Below, one piece after another: positions 11,940 to 23,007 of a stretch of DNA of 64,000 bases (position 1 is the stretch's first letter; each line of letters opens with the position of its first letter). Position numbers and translations under genes: made by a program. Location: the NCBI RefSeq assembly GCF_004193775.1, contig NC_041021.1:22536632-22600631 (forward strand). Reading direction: 5' to 3'. The notes under the pieces were generated by a model. That model ran no database searches, was not told where the DNA came from, and worked only from the letters and a program-made list of their open reading frames with translations. This DNA comes from Glycine soja. Its lineage: Eukaryota; Streptophyta; Magnoliopsida; Fabales; Fabaceae.

Positions 11940-14430
11940 ACAAAAGGTGCAGAAGACTATGTCAGTCTCTGCAGGCTATCAAGCGTTCTGTCTTACAGAT
12001 AGCAAAAGAATGTTTATACGGATACCCACTCGGGTATTTCCGCTCGTCAGCATGACTCAAAAGTCAGTATGACAGATCTTGTAAGTGCGGAAGATGATGT
12101 AAATCTCCGCATGTCAACGGGCTTCTCGGCCGCGATTGACGAAGGGTGCAGAATGACCACATTGGCCGCTGCTTGTCATCGGGCCCGCCGCCTCTGGATG
12201 ACACAAGGGTGCAGAATGACCAAATTTTGTCTCTGCGTGTCATCGGGCCCGTCGCCTCTGGATGACAAAAGGGTGCGGATAACCGTAAGGTATCTCCGCG
12301 TGTCATCGGGCCCGCCGCCTCTATATGACACAAGGGTGCAGAATGACCACATTGGTCGCTGCTTGTCATCGGGCCCGCCGCCTCTAGGTGACAAAAGGGT
12401 GCGGATAACCGTAAGGTATCTCCGCGTGTCATCGGGCCCGCCGCCTCTGGATGACACAAGGGTGCAGAATGACCAAATTTTGTCTCTGCGTGTCATCGGG
12501 CCCGCCGCCTCTGGATGACAAAAGGGTGCAGATAACCGTAAGGTATGTCCGCGTGTCATCGGGCCCGCCGCCTCTGGGTGACAAAAGGGTGCGGATAACC
12601 GTAAGGTATCTCCGCGTGTCATCGGGCCCGCCGCCTCTGGATGACACAAGGGTGCGGATAACCATAAGGTATCTCTGCGTGTCATTGGGCCCGCCGCCTC
12701 TGGATGACATAAGGGTGCAGAATGACCAAATTTTGTCTCTGCGTGTCATTGGGCCCGCCGCCTCTAGATGACAAAAGGGTGCGGATAATCGTAAGGTATC
12801 TCCGCGTGTCATCGGGCCCGCCGCCTCTAGATGACACAAGGGTGCAGAATGACCACATTGGTCGCTGCTTGTCATCGGGCCCGCCGCCTCTAGGTGACAA
12901 AAGGGTGCGGATAACCGTAAGGTATCTCCGCGTGTCATCGGGCCCGCCGCCTCTGGATGACACAAGGGTGCAGAATGACCAAATTTTGTCTATGCGTGTC
13001 ATCGGGCCCGCCGCCTCTGGACGACAAAAGGGTGCAGATAGCCGTAAGGTATCTCCGCGTGTCATCGGGCCCGCCGCCTCTAGATGACACAAGGGTGCAG
13101 AATGACCACATTGACCGCTGCTTGTCATCGGGCCCGTCGCCTCTGGGTGACAAAACGGTACGGATAACCGTAAGGTATCTCCGCGTGTCATCGGGCCCGC
13201 CGCCTCTGGATGACACAAGGGTCCGGATAACCGTAAGGTATCTCTGCGTGTCATCGGGCCCGCCGCCTTTAGATGACACAAGGGTTCAGAATGACCAAAT
13301 TTTGTCTCTGCGTGTCATCGGGCCCGCCGCCTCTGGAAGACAAAAGGGTGCGGATAACAGTAAGGTATCTCCGCGTGTCATCGGGCCCGCCGCCTCTGGA
13401 TGAGACAAGGGTGCAGAATGACCAAATTTTGTCTCTGCGTGTCATTGGGCCCGCCGCCTCTAGATGACAAAAGGGTGCGGATAACCGAAAGGTATCTCCG
13501 CGTGTCATCGGGCCCGCCGCCTCTGGATGACACAAGGGTGCAGAATGACCACATTGGCCGCTGCTTGTCATCGGGCCCGCCGCCTCTGGATGACAAAAGG
13601 GTGCGGATAACCGTAAGGTATCTCCGCGTGTCATCGGGCCCGCCGCCTCTGGATGACACAAGGGTGCGGATAACCGTAAGGTATCTCCGCGTGTCATCGG
13701 GCCCGCCGCCTCTGGATGACACAAGGGTGCGGATAACCTTAAGGTATCTCTGCGTGTCATCGGGCCCGCCGCCTCTGGATGACACAAGGGTGCGGATAAC
13801 CGTAAGGTATCTCCGCGTGTCATCGGGCCCGCCGCCTCTGGATGACACAAGGGTGCAGAATGACCAAATTTTGTCTCTGCGTGTCATCGGGCCCGCCGCC
13901 TCTGGATGACAAAAGGGTGCGGATATCCGTAAGGTATCTCCGCGTGTCATCGGGCCCGCTGCCTCTGGATAACATAGGGTGCGGATAACCGTAAGGTGTC
14001 TCCGCGTGTCATCGGGCCTGCCACCTCTGGATGACACAAGGGTGCAGAATGACCAATTTTTGTCTCTGCGCGCCATCGGACACGACTGTGTCTGAATGGC
14101 AAAGGGGTGCGGAATGACCAAATTTTGTCTCCGCGTGTCATCGGGCCCGCCGCCTCTGGATGACACAAGGGTGCATGTCACATGACCTCAGGGTCAATAT
14201 GGCATAGATTATGGGGCGACCGACAAAAGCAAGGCTCTTGCTCCTACGTATCCTCCAATGAGGAACTCAGACCTACGTAGTTCTAGATAACTTGTGAGAC
14301 TTGAAAAAGTCTCCACCAGAAGATGCCTACATCTCCGGAAAGGGCGCAGATGACCATATTGGCCTCCGCTTATCAATCACACTCGAGGTGCGGATAACCG
14401 TAAGGTGTCTCCGCGGGCTACCAGCTCTTG
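11940..14430. repeat. Ogre 3' tandem array of ~63 bp units, each a pair of hairpins
   Basis: The regular part is ~12129-14172 with about 32 units; looser related modules extend to both sides. Each unit has hairpin 1 (stem GTGTCATC/GATGACAC, loop with GGGCCC) and hairpin 2, which comes in at least three sequence types: GCGGA..TCCGC (12275-12299), GCAGA..TCTGC (12211-12236) and GCAG..CTGC with inner GACCA/TGGTC (12338-12362). The units lie between the end of the coding region and the 3' LTR, where Tat/Ogre elements are known to carry variable tandem repeats. Long open frames on both strands exist only because the unit length is a multiple of three. Confidence 0.93.
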
Positions 14431-14517
14431 GGTCATGGTAACAGAAAGCAGTGTGGTCGACAAAAGCGAGGCTTTTGCTTCTACGTATCCTCCAATGAGG
14501 AACTCAGACCTACGTAG
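14244..14517. repeat. Two TACGTA stem-loop modules
   Basis: At 14244-14280 and 14481-14517: outer arms CTACGTA/TACGTAG, inner arms TCCTC/GAGGA. Each is preceded by a CAAAAGC..GCTTTTG-type hairpin (for example 14461-14479). The same module occurs in Ogre LTRs and in the right-hand Ogre fragment. Confidence 0.85.
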
Positions 14518-16210
14518 TTCTGGATAACTTGTGAGACTTGAAAAAGTCTCGGTGTTTTCTCCACTAAAAATGCAAACATGCTTTAGCAAAGAGACAAATA
14601 TTCCAACTGATTAGAGCAGCATATGCTTTTTTGAGTGACAAACAATGCGTCTACCAGGGAAGGAGAGTCTGCTGATGAAATCCCCCATAACCATAAATGA
14701 GATTTTGGATATTAGCATTTCGTTTCTAAATGACCATTTAGAGGAAACACTGGTTTTTTCGGCTTTTGTGTGTTTTTGGCCTTTTCCTTTTCTGTTTTTG
14801 TTTGACGCGAGGCGAACAAGTCACCGACGCACAGGATTTTGGTTGGTAATTAAAGGGAGAAGACCACTTTAGGTCGTGGTTTCCCTTCCTTCTTTTTGTT
14901 CATTTGGTGACAATTCTGTATTGTTCAGATATTGTCCGGTCCAAAGACCTCTCTGCACATTTCTTCTGGTTTCTTTGACCCGGAGCTTTCTTCTTTTTTA
15001 CTTTCTTCCATTCTTTGGTTGGGACTTTTCTTTCTTTTCTTTTTCCTTTCTCCCTCTCTTTGATTGGGAATTTCCTTGCTTCCTTTTTTCCTTTGATTGG
15101 AAATTTTCCTTCTCTTTTTCTTTGATTGGAAATTTCCCTTCTCTTTTTTTTGCTTCCGAGGGTAAGGATTGACATTCTCACCCTGGGTCAAGGTTTATGA
15201 TGAGTCAGGATTTTGGCTCAAGACTTGTAGAATGGCTAGGCATGGTACATGTCAGGTTTTGGTTTGGTTCAAGGATAAAAGGGATGCCCCACATTATTTC
15301 CATGACACAAATGCAAAAATGATGATTTGGAGATTTTATGCAAAACTGGTCATGCATGCACCTATGTGGACACTCAAGTGTCAAATTTTTATGGTCATGT
15401 GATGCTAGGGCTCAGGATTCACTTCCTCTATTTTAAATTAACCCAATGTTTCCAAAATATGTTCTTTTATCAATTTGTGCATTCATCCGAGTCCATTTCG
15501 GGCGTCCAGGGAAATTTCACAGTAGACACATTTTTTTCAAAAACTAGTTATGATCAATGAATTTTTTTCAAAGAAAAGTTGGAAATCATCTCTTTTCAAA
15601 AGCATGTCGGTTTTTAGCTAGACAACTTATTTTCTCTTTTTCCACCTTTTTTCTTACTTGCTTTCTTTTTCCTTATTTGCTCTCTTTTTCTTTACTTGCT
15701 CTCTTCTTTTCTCTTTTGTTCTCTTTTCCATTTCATTTTTTTCTTTTCTATTTTTATTTTTATCATGATTTTTGTTTGTTATACATATATATTTTTGGGC
15801 GATGTTCCTAAACGAAGAACTCTACACGGTTCCAGAATTTCAAACATCATCGATAGTAATGATATATAAACACTAACACAACAATCCAAACAAAAATGTA
15901 TGTGCTGTACAAATGACAATCGAAACAACAAAAACAAACATTAGTCTCTCAAGCCAAAACAATAACATAACATAAAAATGATAAAATAAATATGAAAGAA
16001 AACATGAATCTGGGGATCTCCCAGTCACGTATCTCCACTCCCTCCCAAGAAGTCAAGCAAATCAGCCATCTCCTCGTCCTCGTGGGCCTCTTCTCCACCG
16101 CCGGGAGCTTCTGGGGGTGCCTCTCCTGCTTGGGCCTCGGGCCAATCTCCGGGCCATGCGACCTCTGCCCTGAACTGGTCTGGAGTAGGGCATGAAAAAG
16201 AAGCGAAGCC
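14431..16210 (-). other. Ogre noncoding region between hairpin array and extra ORF
   Basis: No coding sequence seen. Apart from the second stem-loop, it holds a T/C-rich stretch (about 14990-15160) in which tttgattgg(g/a)aattt recurs every ~40-60 bp, and a second T-rich stretch (15630-15780). Segments at 14650-14730 and 15300-15470 match, in reverse complement, 62270-62350 and 61440-61640 of the right-hand Ogre fragment, so this is conserved element sequence rather than a random insertion. Confidence 0.75.
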
Positions 16211-17275
16211 CTAGCTCTGCATGCTGAGGCTCATCTGGTACAGACAATCATGGGTCTGTACATGTGCTCGGTGGTTGGCCGCCTGCTGGCGAACCAAATG
16301 CCGTAAATACTGCTCCATGTCAAATGCCCCAGCCTGGCCAGCCTGATGAGGTGGTGGTGGGGCGCCTGTGGCCTGTGGAGCATCACCCTGAGCCTGTCTC
16401 TGGGTACAATACTTCTCAATAAAAGCCCGGGTGATGGGCGGCCGAATTACCTTGGTAGGTGCAACGGGGACTCCGAATGACTGGCAGAGTCCTGTGATCA
16501 GCGAGGGAAATCCCAGGGCCCTGTTGGACTTATCTGGATCCAAAGGATGCCTAGTAGGCGCCATACCTGCAAAAATATAAATGGCATCAGCGATTAACTG
16601 AGCCACATGGACGCTCATCCGTGTCAGGATGGCGTACACCAGCTGACACTTCGGCATGGGGAAGTCGGAATTATGATCGGTGGGCAGGATGTTGCTGAGG
16701 AGCAACGTCATCCATATCTGGGTCAGGGTGGTCATGTTGGTGCGCATGATTCGCACTCGCCTCCCTGCAGCAGTCCGGGCAAAATCTTGCCCCGGTATAC
16801 ATAGCAGCTGGGCGATGGCCTCCTCATCGAACCCATTAGACCGGTTCCTCCTCTGGCCATACTCGCATTCTTGGCCCTCTTCCAACACCAACGGGTATCC
16901 CAGGAGCTGGCCGATAGCGTCGGCATCAAACGGAATCCACTGACCCCTTAGCCAGGATCTCATGTCACGCACGCCCTCCTCTGTAGGCCAAGCATTGGCA
17001 TAAAACTCAAGGACTATTTCTGGATCGAACTTGGCCATGGGAGTAACCAGTGATGTCCACCGCCGGCGCCCTATTTCCTCCTGGAAATCAGTATACTCGT
17101 CGTCCCTGAGCTGGACGCGTCGCTCCCGGAGAAACGACCATCCCTTGATGGCCTCGAAGCGCTGCTGGTGTACAGCGCTCCTAAAGCGGTGACTGTCATA
17201 CTCAGGAGCGGTACTAGTTCCTTCGGCCGCCTTATCCTTCCTGGACCTCTTTGAGGCAAGCTTCCTCGGGGCCAT
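16211..17275 (-). CDS. Extra Ogre ORF: putative plant transposon protein (Transposase_32-like)
   Basis: Intact frame of 354 codons. The N-terminus is basic (MAPRKLASKRSRK). The core contains VLEFYANAW, WLRGQWIPFDADA and LLGYP, a pattern shared with the ORF remnant at 47641-47914 (KEFYANLY, VRGHLIKFDVDA). I recognise this as the abundant legume 'putative plant transposon protein' domain (PF20167-like). Its biochemical role is unknown to me, and no catalytic triad is evident. A Gln/Pro-rich stretch and a Gln/His-rich end follow the core. I start at the ATG at 17275 rather than 17290: the decayed copy at 59835 starts at the same point, and a CAG splice-acceptor-like site ends just before it (17279). 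It lies on the same strand as pol, ~2.1 kb downstream of it, so it occupies the position of an env-like gene, but it has no signal peptide or membrane helix. The frame is intact although pol is broken. Confidence 0.7.
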   Translation of the reverse strand: MAPRKLASKRSRKDKAAEGTSTAPEYDSHRFRSAVHQQRFEAIKGWSFLRERRVQLRDDEYTDFQEEIGRRRWTSLVTPMAKFDPEIVLEFYANAWPTEEGVRDMRSWLRGQWIPFDADAIGQLLGYPLVLEEGQECEYGQRRNRSNGFDEEAIAQLLCIPGQDFARTAAGRRVRIMRTNMTTLTQIWMTLLLSNILPTDHNSDFPMPKCQLVYAILTRMSVHVAQLIADAIYIFAGMAPTRHPLDPDKSNRALGFPSLITGLCQSFGVPVAPTKVIRPPITRAFIEKYCTQRQAQGDAPQATGAPPPPHQAGQAGAFDMEQYLRHLVRQQAANHRAHVQTHDCLYQMSLSMQS

Positions 17276-17278
17276 TTC

Positions 17279-18494
17279 CTGCGAAGGCAAACATTTGGAA
17301 AGTTAGTTTTACCAAGGAATGCTACTCTTAAAACAAAAATGGCATACAACCTCCTCCAATAAATACAAACATCAATGTAAATTTAGAGCAAGCTTATGCG
17401 CATACTCCTTTACGAACGTTCACTTGCACAAGACATTCTCATAACTAAGAAAAATGCACCCATGTACAATCAAGGCACCTTCGTTACCTAGATTATTTAC
17501 ATGTACTTCCAAGGTGTATTTGTTACCTACATCACACGCATTTCCTTTGCTAAATTCACATACATGCATACTCAAAGCACTTTGGCTATCAAAAATTGCA
17601 TACATGCACATCTTGGTATTTCTAATACCTATACATACACAAACTTCATGATGAATCTTGACTATCTACACAATAAGGTGCTACATTTCATGCTTTTTTT
17701 TTTTTTTCATGTGTTTTTACTACCTAAAGCCGCATGCAAACAAGTATATTTTCTTTTGCTCACTAAAATTGTATTCAAATTAAAAGGTATTTTTGTAATG
17801 TATTTTCTTTACATAACATGCAACATATTTATATATTTTTGTGAGACATTTTGACTACCAAAAATTATATGTACATACATCCAAGTATTTTGCTACCATA
17901 CCCAAAGTGTAAATTGCCAAAGGTATTTTGCTACCTATTCTTAACCTACACATTTATGATGAGCAAAATTCCTAACCATCTAGGCGTAGGGAAAATATTG
18001 TAGCGTGGCCCATAGCTGATTGCTGGCCAAAAAGGGTAACTTTACCCAACATGCACCTCCTCTTGTTTTTTTTTTTGCATAAAAACTTTGGTTCCTAGGC
18101 CTAGAATATATGTGGGGCAATTACTCTAGCCTTTTTTCGGGAATGAATGCATGTCCCAAAAAATAGAAAATATGTGCAAACCAAAATGCCCCATGGGTTG
18201 TTTCCTTACAAAAGTCACGCGCTAATGCCATTGAGGCATTTCACCGAACACTTGGTGGGCGCGCGTTTAGGTATCAATAGCAAGAGAACGGGGACAATGT
18301 GGCATGTCCCATTGTTTCAAAATGCATTATAGGCCTAGGGCCATCCCATACAAACCCCCAATCCAACCCAATCAAGCAAGAAAACAAACCAAAATTGCCC
18401 CACATATTTGAGCACATTCCCACACTTTAGAGCACAAAAAGAAGATCAAAATACACCAATGAAAAGCTAGAAAGCTTAGGGATGGAATACTTAC
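17279..18494 (-). other. Putative intron ahead of the extra Ogre ORF
   Basis: Minus strand donor CAACAA|GTAAGT (GT at 18494-18493) and acceptor CTTCGCAG|GAAATGG (AG at 17280-17279), placing the ATG four bases after the splice site. The right-hand Ogre copy has a matching pair (58674 donor CAG|GTAAGT, 59831 acceptor CCCAG|GAAATGG), with lengths of 1216 and 1158 bp. AT-rich, no coding content. Splicing itself is inferred. Confidence 0.55.
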
Positions 18495-18643
18495 TTGTTG
18501 GTGATGAACAACAGCGCGAAACGGAATCAAAAAATGCGAAAAATGATGACCCTAGGGCTGCAAGCTCGTAAATCCCATGGGTATGGCTTTTGAAAGGGGG
18601 GAAAAGAAGTTTTTGAATGCAAAAACGTCCCCCCTTTCATCAT

Positions 18644-18653
18644 TCTTATATTT
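18644..18653 (-). promoter_or_regulatory. Possible TATA box upstream of the extra ORF
   Basis: Minus strand reads AATATAAGAA about 150 bp before the putative splice donor. The equivalent place in the right-hand copy (around 58500) has no clear TATA, so an independent promoter is only a suggestion. Confidence 0.3.
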
Positions 18654-19383
18654 TGGTGCAGGGGTGGCTCGCCCAGGCGAGCTAACCTGCATTTATTTTT
18701 TTTTTTGAGAGGAACATTAACTATGTCCCCTCCTTCCTTATGGTTTAGCGTTTTGCCTAACTTGAACTTACTTAAGTTAGAATTAGGCGTTGATTACTTA
18801 TTTTCAAAACAAACAAATAGTAAGACAACTGCGAATACAAAGGATACGGGGCTGCCTTGCAGCGACGTTCTCTGCTTGTCTAGCGCAGAGAAAGGGCAAC
18901 GATCAGTCGATCGTGACCCCATCCCCGCTTGCATCCGTTCCTAAGTACCTGTAAGTAATAAACAACCAGGTTCGGCCAATCTTGACCGCGTCATTGTCTT
19001 ACCTTGATTGGTTTCTGCTGTCCACATTTGGTCTCCACCCCAGAAGGTAGCTCAAGATGATCCTGCCCCTGTTTTACCACAACAATATGCATGCGTATGC
19101 GTATGCATGAATGTTTTCAAACGCAGCAAATTTTAGCAAAAGTTGGTTTAGGTTCAATTTTAATTAAGCGCTTGGGGCATCCCACGAACTGAGCGGAAGG
19201 GCTCAGGTGATCACAAATCAACGCAAGGTTTGAAACCAACGTGAGGACTAAGGCCTCGAATCCACATTCATTTCTTTGAAAAGATTGTAACAAGAGATAC
19301 AACAGACGGGAAATCCCTGGGGGAAATCCAGAAAACGCATAAAGATAAAGAACATGCAGCGACATCCTTAATTGCCCCAGATT
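18654..19383 (-). other. Ogre spacer between pol and the extra ORF unit
   Basis: Noncoding. It contains the palindrome GCTCGCCCAGGCGAGC (18667-18682). The part at 19117-19383 matches, in reverse complement, 57895-58080 directly after the pol end of the right-hand copy. Confidence 0.7.
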
Positions 19384-21183
19384 CTAAGCATAATATCGCT
19401 TGACGACATCAGAATTCACGGGTGAAGGTAACTCTTCACCATCCATGTTGGTAAGCACCAGGGCTCCTCCGGAGAAAGCCTTCTTCACAACAAAAGGCCC
19501 TTCGTAGTTCGGGGCCCATTTCCCTCGATTGTCCTTGACAGCATGGGACATTTTCTTTAGCACAAGGTCTCCCTCATGGAACTTGCGCAAACGTACTTTC
19601 TTGTCGAATGCACTCTTCATTCTTTGCTGGTACAAATGCCCATGACTCATGGCTGTTAAGCGCTTACCCTCAATGAGGTTGAGCTGGTCATAGCGCGTTT
19701 GAGCCCACTCTAATTCCTTTAATCCGGATTCTGCCATGATCCTTAATGACGGGACTTCCACCTCAAACGGTAACACAGCCTCCATCCCATATACCAATGA
19801 GAACGGCGTTGCCCCAGTTGACGTTCGCACTGAAGTTCGGTAACCGTGTAACGCGAATGGGAGCATTTCGTGCCAATCCTTGTATGACACGGTCATCTTT
19901 TGGATAATCTTTTTGATATTCTTATTGGCCGCTTCCACGGCTCCATTCATCTTTGGCCGGTAGGGTGTGGAATTGTGATGTTGGATTTTAAACTCCTCGC
20001 ACATTTCCCCCATCATCTTGTTATTCAGGTTGGTGTCGTTGTCTGTGATAATCTTCCTTGGCCAACCATATCGGCCGATGATCTCTTTCTTAATGAACCT
20101 GACCACCACATTCCTCGTGACATTAGTATAGGAAGCTGCCTCGACCCACTTGGTAAAATAATCTATCGCTACGAGGATGAAGCGATGACCATTCGAGGCC
20201 TTGGGCTCAATGGCCCCGATGACATCTATTCCCCACATGGAGAAAGGCCAAGGGGCGGACATGACATTCAAAGGATGTGGTGGGGCATTGACATTATCTG
20301 CGAATGCTTGACATTTGTGGCATTTCCTCACATGGACACAACAATCACTTTCCATGGTAAGCCAGTAATAACCTACTCTTAGGATCTTCCTGGCCATAGC
20401 ATGCCCGTTGGCGTGCGTTCCAAACGAGCCCTCATGGACTTCCTCGATCATGTGATTTGCCTCCCTGGCATCCACACATCGCAGGAGTGTCATGTCGTGA
20501 TTTCTCTTATACAGTATGCTTCCGCTCATGAAGAAATCGGCTGCCAACCTTCTCAATGTCCTCTTATCATTGTCGGCAATCTCTGGCGGGTATTCTTTGC
20601 TTACGACATATCGCTTGATGTCGAAATACCAAGGCTTTCCGTCCCGTTCCTCTTCTACTTGGCAACAATGCGCAGGTTTGCCACGACACCAAAATTCAAT
20701 GTAGGGTAGATCCCCGTGCGGTGTTAGCTGGAACATAGACGCCAACGTAGCAAGTGCATCCGCCATTTGATTTTCCTCGCGGGGAACATGATGGAAGGAG
20801 ATCTCATCGAAGGTCTTAGCCAATTCCTTGATATAGGCTTTGTAGGGTATCAGCTTGGGATCTCTAGTTTCCCATTCCCCTCTCAGCTGATGGATTACCA
20901 ACGCTGAGTCGCCGTACACCTTGAGTAGTTTGATATTGGAGTTAATTGCTGCATGGACGGCTAGGGCACATGCTTCATATTCGGCCATGTTGTTGGTGCA
21001 GTCGAATCCTAGCCTGGCTGTGCAAGGTACACATTGATTGTCCGGAGAGACCAACACTGCCCCAACGCCATGACCTAGAATGTTTGACGCTCCGTCAAAC
21101 CATACGGTCCATTTGTCCCGATCTTCGTCCAATTTTTCCTCAAACAAGGCCATGATGTCCTCATCCGGGAATTCAGGATGCAT
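19384..21183 (-). pseudogene. pol: Ogre pol, 3' part: archaeal-type RNase H and integrase
   Basis: The segment after an in-frame TAG at 21205-21207 that separates it from the RT part; upstream and downstream share one frame. Residues ~20-155 are an RNase H of the archaeal type (WFDGASN, MAEYEA, YGDSALV, ADALA) that follows the ordinary gypsy RNase H, the dual arrangement typical of Tat/Ogre. A zinc finger ending CHKCQAF (~285) and the integrase core follow, with GIDVIGA, ITDNDTN and the glutamate in NGAVEAANKN (DDE). The C-terminal domain ends VVKRYYA. It cuts and joins element DNA into the chromosome. The same C-terminus is found, broken, at 53310 and 57894. Apart from the stop before it, no internal break is visible. 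Confidence 0.92.
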
Positions 21184-21204
21184 GGGCTGGTAGTCGTTAA
21201 GAGG

Positions 21205-22767
21205 CTATTGAGCCAAATAATCTGCTAAGGCGCTTCCTTTTATCGCCTTTTGGGTGACGTAGACTATATCAAACTCGGATAGCAGGACTTGCCACCGGGC
21301 GATTCGTCCCGTGAGAGCTGGCTTTTCAAAGATGTACTTAACCGGGTCCATTTTGGATATCAACCAGGTAGTATGGCTCAGCATGTACTGCCTTAGGCGA
21401 TGGGATGCCCATACTAAAGCACAACACGTTCTTTCGAGCAAGGAGTAATTCATCTCACAGGTCGTGAACTTCTTACTTAGGTAGTAAACAGCGCGCTCTT
21501 TCTTCCCGGATTCGTCATGTTGCCCCAGCATACACCCCATTGACTCGTCCAAGATTGTCATGTACAAAATGAGAGGCCTTCCAGGTACTGGTGGCATAAG
21601 CACGGGAGGATTCATAAGGCACTTTTTGATCCTTCCAAAAGCTTCTTGGCAATCCTCATTCCAGTGATCAGTTTGGTTTTTGCGTAAGAGTTTGAACAAC
21701 GGCTCACAAATGGCGGTGAGCTGCGATATGAATCTGGCAATATAATTCAAGCGTCCCAGGAAACCTCGGACTTGCCTTTCTGTACGGGGTTCTGGCATCT
21801 CAAGGATAGCCTTCACCTTTTCGGGGTCTACCTCTATCCCTTTCTGGCTTACAACGAAACCAAGCAATTTCCCTAATTTGACCCCAAAGGTACACTTAGC
21901 GGGGTTCAACCTTAATTGATATTTCTTAAGCCTTTCGAACAACTTCCGCAGGTTGACAAGGTGTTCTTCCTCGGATTTAGATTTAGCAATTATGTCGTCC
22001 ACGTAGACCTCGATCTCTTGATGCATCATATCATGGAACAAAGCTACCATGGCCCGTTGATAAGTTGCCCCGGCATTCTTGAGTCCAAAGGACATCACCT
22101 TGTAACAGAACGTCCCCCACAGGGTGACGAAAGTAGTCTTTTCCATATCCTCGGGCGCCATTTTTATCTGATTGTAACCAGAGAAACCGTCCATGAAGGA
22201 AAATAAAGCGAAATTGGCCGTGTTATCTACGAGGATATCGATGTGTGGTAAAGGAAAATTGTCCTTGGGACTGGCCCGATTCAGGTCCCGATAATCCACA
22301 CACATTCGTACTTTCCCATCTTTCTTAGGAATCGGTACGATGTTGGCAACCCATTCTGGATACCGAGCGACGGCCAGAAATCCAGCGTCAAATTGCTTCT
22401 TCACTTCTTCTTTTATCTTCAAGGATGTTTCGGGCTTCATCCTTCTCAGTTTCTGTTTTACCGGGGAACACTCGGGATTTAGAGGTAATCGGTGCTGTAC
22501 AATGTCAGAACTCAAACTGGGCATATCTTGGTATGACCAAGCAAAGATGTCTTGGTAGTCTTTTAGCAGGATTATTAATTCTTTACGGATAGGTGCGGTA
22601 ATACCTGTACCTATCTTTACTTCCCTTTTTCCACAGCCAATTCCTAAGTCTACCAGCTCTGTTTCTTCTTGATGAGGCCCCATTTCTTGGTCCTCATGGG
22701 CGACCATTCTTTCTAATTCTGGGGGAAGTCCCACATCTTCGTTTCCTTCATCTTCCGTTTGATTCAT
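21205..22767 (-). pseudogene. pol: Ogre pol, 5' part: reverse transcriptase and RNase H
   Basis: 520 codons from the first ATG, though the frame is open a further ~70 bp upstream (to ~22839). RT motifs in order: VRMCVDYRDLN, PLPHIDILVD, FSGYNQI, MSFGLKNAGATYQ, YVDD (~codon 254). RNase H of the gypsy type follows, ending ...SALADYLAQ before the premature TAG (CAG-to-TAG) at 21205-21207. It makes cDNA from element RNA. In Ogre elements this region is usually joined to the protease by splicing, and an intron-like segment lies just upstream (22840-23011). Confidence 0.93.
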
Positions 22768-23007
22768 TTCTTGCTCGAAGTCGATAGGCGGGTCCCAGGT
22801 ATTAGTACCTTCGGGGGACTCGTCATCGGATTTTCCGTTTTAGAAAAAGAAGTAAACATGCAAATGAATGAGAATGGGTAGAGACGTAGGAACAGATGAA
22901 GAAAGATCCTTGTATTATAAAATCAACAACAAAAGACACAAAGCCTTAACAAAAGGAAAAACTCTAAAGCCTAGGCCCAACTATAGAGCTTTTAAAACCG
23001 TAAAGGT
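22768..23007 (-). other. Protease-RT junction with intron-like segment
   Basis: Stops in all sense frames separate the protease ORF from RT. Minus strand shows GTAAAC at 23011-23006, overlapping the protease stop, and a pyrimidine run TTTACTTCTTTTTCT ending near 22842, after which the RT frame is open. Ogre elements are known to splice out an intron here. The expected acceptor AG reads AA in this copy, and the simple join would not keep frame, so the exact sites are unresolved. Confidence 0.45.

Noticed and set aside
12064..14172. CRISPR-like periodic array
   Set aside because: Units are contiguous with no unique spacers, the setting is a plant retrotransposon 3' region, and no associated genes exist.
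12064..14181. Many long open frames (up to 267 codons) on both strands of the tandem array
   Set aside because: The ~63 bp unit is a multiple of three, so stop-free frames repeat by arithmetic. The peptides are the repeat unit translated in different frames, with no family resemblance.
19900..20709. Plus-strand frames of 102-160 codons opposite the Ogre integrase
   Set aside because: Antisense shadows of a recognised coding region; no independent motif.
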